DNA from: Elephas maximus indicus
Taxonomy: Eukaryota; Chordata; Mammalia; Proboscidea; Elephantidae
Assembly: GCF_024166365.1 (NCBI RefSeq)
Contig: NC_064839.1
Span: 40,002,378 to 40,066,377 of the forward strand
Length of the DNA stretch: 64,000 bases
Reading direction: 5' to 3'
A program made the position numbers and the translations under genes. Position 1 is the stretch's first letter; every line of letters starts with the position of its first letter. Of the stretch, positions 61,633 to 64,000 are shown in pieces. A model generated the notes under the pieces. It had not been told where the DNA came from and made no database searches. It worked only from the letters and a program-made list of their open reading frames with translations.

Positions 61633-62084
61633 AAAGCATTGTTCAATGTATCACACAACCCACCAACAGCCCTGAGTTGGTGCTTATTATCACCGCCCCC
61701 CCCCATTATAAATAAGAAAACTACAATTTAAGAGATGAAACAATCACAATCGACACAAGAGCACATACGGGGCAGGGTAGGTGTGCCTAATCCCAAGGTT
61801 TATGCAGTAGAAACAAGGCATTTCTGCCCTCTGTGACACCTAACGTTTGTACAGAAATCTTGGAAAAGAATACAGGCTTCAGAATAGTTTCCGGGTCTCG
61901 CAGCACCGGCCTGGCCCCGGGGTATTTCTTGAAAGACCCAGGCCAAGGGGAAGCAGGACCACGGGGTCACCAGTAGGATCCCCGGAAGGACACTCTTCCC
62001 AGTCTGGACCCGCCCGGCTCGTCCTCCTGGGCCAAGAGTGCGGACCCAAGACTTGAGAGAGCACACGCGACCCCACGTACCTAC

Positions 62085-62143
62085 CTGCGCTCGGCGCTCC
62101 GCAGAGCGGGCGCCTTAACGCGGGGCTGTGTGTCCCTCGCGGC
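62085..62143 (-). other. FCSK: FCSK non-coding exon 1 (approximate)
   Basis: A strong donor GCGCAG|GTAGGT lies at 62085/62084 on the minus strand in CpG-rich sequence, just downstream of a ZNF143-type promoter motif. The 5' end is inferred. It would be spliced to the acceptor at 55119. Confidence 0.55.
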
Positions 62144-62162
62144 GCACCCTGGGAAGTGTAGT
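62144..62162 (-). promoter_or_regulatory. ZNF143-type promoter element of FCSK
   Basis: On the minus strand the site reads ACTACACTTCCCAGGGTGC, close to the known ACTACAnnTCCCAGnnTGC element bound by ZNF143. It normally lies within about 100 bp of the start of housekeeping genes. It sits directly upstream of the predicted exon 1. Confidence 0.7.
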
Positions 62163-62321
62163 TTTATCCGTGTCCGCCCTGGCGTGTGCTCCTAAAAAGA
62201 CCTAATCCTAGCTAGCGCATGGGCAAGCAGATGTGGTCAGGGCAGCGCTTTCCTAAAACGCAATGAGTCCCCAGATCGGAAAGGGAAGGTGAGGCGAGAG
62301 GGCCCTCTGTTAGCCAACAAA

Positions 62322-62335
62322 ACCACAACTCCCAG
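62322..62335 (+). promoter_or_regulatory. Second, partial ZNF143-like site
   Basis: ACCACAACTCCCAG on the plus strand, about 160 bp further upstream and in the opposite orientation to the first site. The TGC half is replaced by TGGAG, so binding is doubtful. Confidence 0.3.
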
Positions 62336-62540
62336 TGGAGACAAGCCCTCTTAGAGACACAGGAAAGTTTTCTGGGAATCGGGGTGCCAGAGTGTTTTGT
62401 TTGTTTTGAACTCCCTGGAATGGGCCAGTATCACCGCTTCTCTTGCGGAAAAAAAAATCCACCTGGGAGGAAAAAAAAATCACACAAGAGCGTGAGCTGC
62501 TATCCTTGGATTGGCAATTAGCAGTGGTTGTTGCTAGTTT

Positions 62541-62706
62541 TGGAAACCCCGGTGGCGTAGTGGTTAAGTGCTACAGCTACTAACCAAAGGGTTGGCCGTT
62601 CAAATCCACCAGGCGCTCCTTGGAAACCCTATGGGGCAGTTCTACTCTGTCCTATAGGATCACTATGAGTCGGAATCGACTCGACAGCACTGGGTTTTGG
62701 GGTTTG
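62541..62706 (+). mobile_element. AfroSINE, later split from its TSD
   Basis: Left duplication GTTGCTAGTTT at 62530-62540. The matching copy is at 63470-63480, beyond an L1-like insertion in the tail. Short form, well preserved. Confidence 0.9.
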
Positions 62707-63450
62707 TTTGTTTTTTTTATTAACTTTTATTGAGCTTCAAGTGAACGTTTACAAATCAAGTCAAACTGTCACATATAAGTTTATACACCTTACTCCGTAC
62801 TCCCACTTGCTCTCCCCCTAATGAGTCAGCCCTTCCAGTCTCTCTTGACAATTTTGCCAGCTTCCAACTCTCTCTATCCTCCCATCCCCCCTCGAGACAG
62901 GAGATGCCAACACAGTCTCAAGTGTCCACCTGATACAAATAGCTCACTCTTCATCAGCATCTCTCTCCAACCCACTGTCCAGTCCCTTTCATGTCTGATG
63001 AGTAGTCTTCGGGAATGGTTCCTGTCCTGGGCCAACAGAAGGTTTGGGGACCATGACTGCCAGGATTCCTCTAGTCTCAGTCAGACCATTAAGTATGGTC
63101 TTTTTATGAGAATTTGGGGTCTGCATCCCACTGATCTCTTGCTGCCTCAGGGGTTCTCTGTTGTGCTCCCTGTCAGGGCAGTCATCAGTTGTGGCCGGGC
63201 ACCAACTAGTTCTTCCGGTCTCAGGATGATGTAGGTCTCTGGTTCATGTGGCCCTTTCTGTCTCTTGGGCTCTTAGTTATCGTGTGACCTTGGTGTTCTT
63301 CATTCTCCTTTGATCCAGGTGGGTTGAGACCAATTGATGCATCTTAGATGGCCGCTTGTTAGCATTTAAGACCCCAGACGCCACATTTCAAAGTGGGATG
63401 CAGAATGTTTTCATAATAGAATTATTTTGCAAATTGACTTAGAAGTCTTG
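62707..63450 (-). mobile_element. L1-like 3' end, antisense, inserted in the SINE tail
   Basis: The reverse complement ends CTCAATAAAAGTTAATAAAA. Same family as 206-912 and reaches further upstream (TCTGCATCCCACTTTGAAAT). Inserted between the AfroSINE body and its right-hand TSD. Confidence 0.85.
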
Positions 63451-63559
63451 GGTTTTTTTTTTTTTTTTGGTTGCTAGTTTCATCACGTTGGTTCTTCTGG
63501 AAGAAACTGTCCAACTCTGTAGTGGGAAGAGGATCTGCAGAGCTTTGGGGAAAGTTGTG

Positions 63560-63850
63560 AATGGCAGCGCTGTAATAGCGGAAAATTGGAAAGAGCCTGA
63601 ATGTCTCTATTTTGGGGGTACTGGAAAAATAAACTAGGAACACCATTCAGTGGAACACTATGCATGTATACAGTACAATATATACGATAGGGAACGATAT
63701 TCAAGACATTTCATTAGTGGAAAAGAAGCAACTTGTACTACAACATGTACAGGAAGCCACTTATGTCAAAAAAATTCTGGGGGTACAGGTGGGGATGGAG
63801 AAAAACTTGAACTTTGTCCATATTTTTTGAATTTTTCTTACAATAGTGTA
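63560..63850 (+). mobile_element. L1M 3' end
   Basis: GCGGAAAATTGGAAAGAGCC ... TCAGTGGAACACTATGCATG ... AAGAAGCAACTTGTAC. Confidence 0.65.
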
Positions 63851-63856
63851 TTTTAA

Positions 63857-64000
63857 GGTTGGAGGTTCAAGTCCACCCAGAGACACCTGGGAAGAAAAGC
63901 CAGGAGATCTACTTCTGAAAAATCAGACATTGAAAACCCTATGGAGCACAGTTCTACTCTGATACATTGGGGCTCCATGAGTTGGAGTAGACTGGATGAC
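63857..64000 (+). mobile_element. AfroSINE variant, cut by the window end
   Basis: GGTTGGAGGTTCAAGTCCAC, ACTTCTGAAAAATCAGACAT, GAGTTGGAGTAGACTGGATG. Same CCTCGGAAGAA-type variant as 17268-17412. 5'-truncated. Confidence 0.85.

Larger units (their letters stand above)
55120..62084. other. FCSK intron 1
   Basis: Seven kilobases. The first half is L1M interrupted by the RTE element. 58920-59860 is unassigned unique sequence. Then come a possible LTR end, three MIRs and an AfroSINE. 61640-62084 is unique and becomes CpG-rich. Confidence 0.65.
61960..62180. promoter_or_regulatory. CpG-rich FCSK promoter
   Basis: Dense CpG around the predicted exon 1. No TATA box. Contains the ZNF143-type element at 62144-62162. 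Confidence 0.65.

Noticed and set aside
62541-62610. tRNA-like sequence with A and B box resemblance
   Set aside because: It is the head of an AfroSINE. The cloverleaf is not complete and the same text recurs at more than 20 sites.

Overview
The window is nuclear DNA from a placental mammal, very probably an elephant or another paenungulate afrotherian. Three spliced protein-coding genes can be read through exon by exon, and their proteins match SF3B3, COG4 and FCSK (FUK). In human these three are neighbours on 16q22.1. The lineage call rests on about 23 copies of a tRNA-headed SINE of the AfroSINE type, an RTE element of the elephant kind, and an L1-like 3' end family that I associate with afrotherians. 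The species itself cannot be proven from the sequence.

Layout. Positions 1-8990 (minus strand) hold the 5' part of SF3B3, a U2 snRNP splicing factor subunit: a non-coding first exon and four coding exons, codons 1-237. The rest lies beyond position 1. A CpG-rich head-to-head promoter (about 8700-9480) separates it from COG4. COG4 (plus strand, 9264-38851) encodes a Golgi tethering subunit in 19 exons, and the summed exons give exactly 785 codons. COG4 and FCSK are convergent: their poly(A) signals lie at 39282 and 39602, about 310 bp apart. FCSK (minus strand, coding 40626-55096) encodes L-fucose kinase in 23 coding exons, 1079 codons. A non-coding first exon lies near 62085, after a 7-kb first intron. 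Upstream of FCSK (62165-64000) only repeats are seen.

The genes are housekeeping genes with unrelated jobs (mRNA splicing, Golgi retrograde trafficking, fucose salvage). Only the last two meet functionally, because fucose salvage feeds Golgi glycosylation and COG keeps glycosyltransferases in place. Nothing suggests co-regulation beyond the shared SF3B3/COG4 promoter.

The introns are a layered record of retroposition: MIR, L2 and L1M at the bottom; hAT and MER5-type DNA transposon relics; a complete MaLR-type LTR element in COG4 intron 17; an end-to-end RTE element in FCSK intron 1; AfroSINEs; and young L1-like 3' ends. Many insertions have readable target-site duplications (TSDs). The most unusual item is a 5' half of a spliced tRNA-Arg(UCU), retroposed with a perfect 15-bp duplication in COG4 intron 10. 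I found no previously undescribed functional system. The novelty is in the mobile-element structures and in small details of the three genes.
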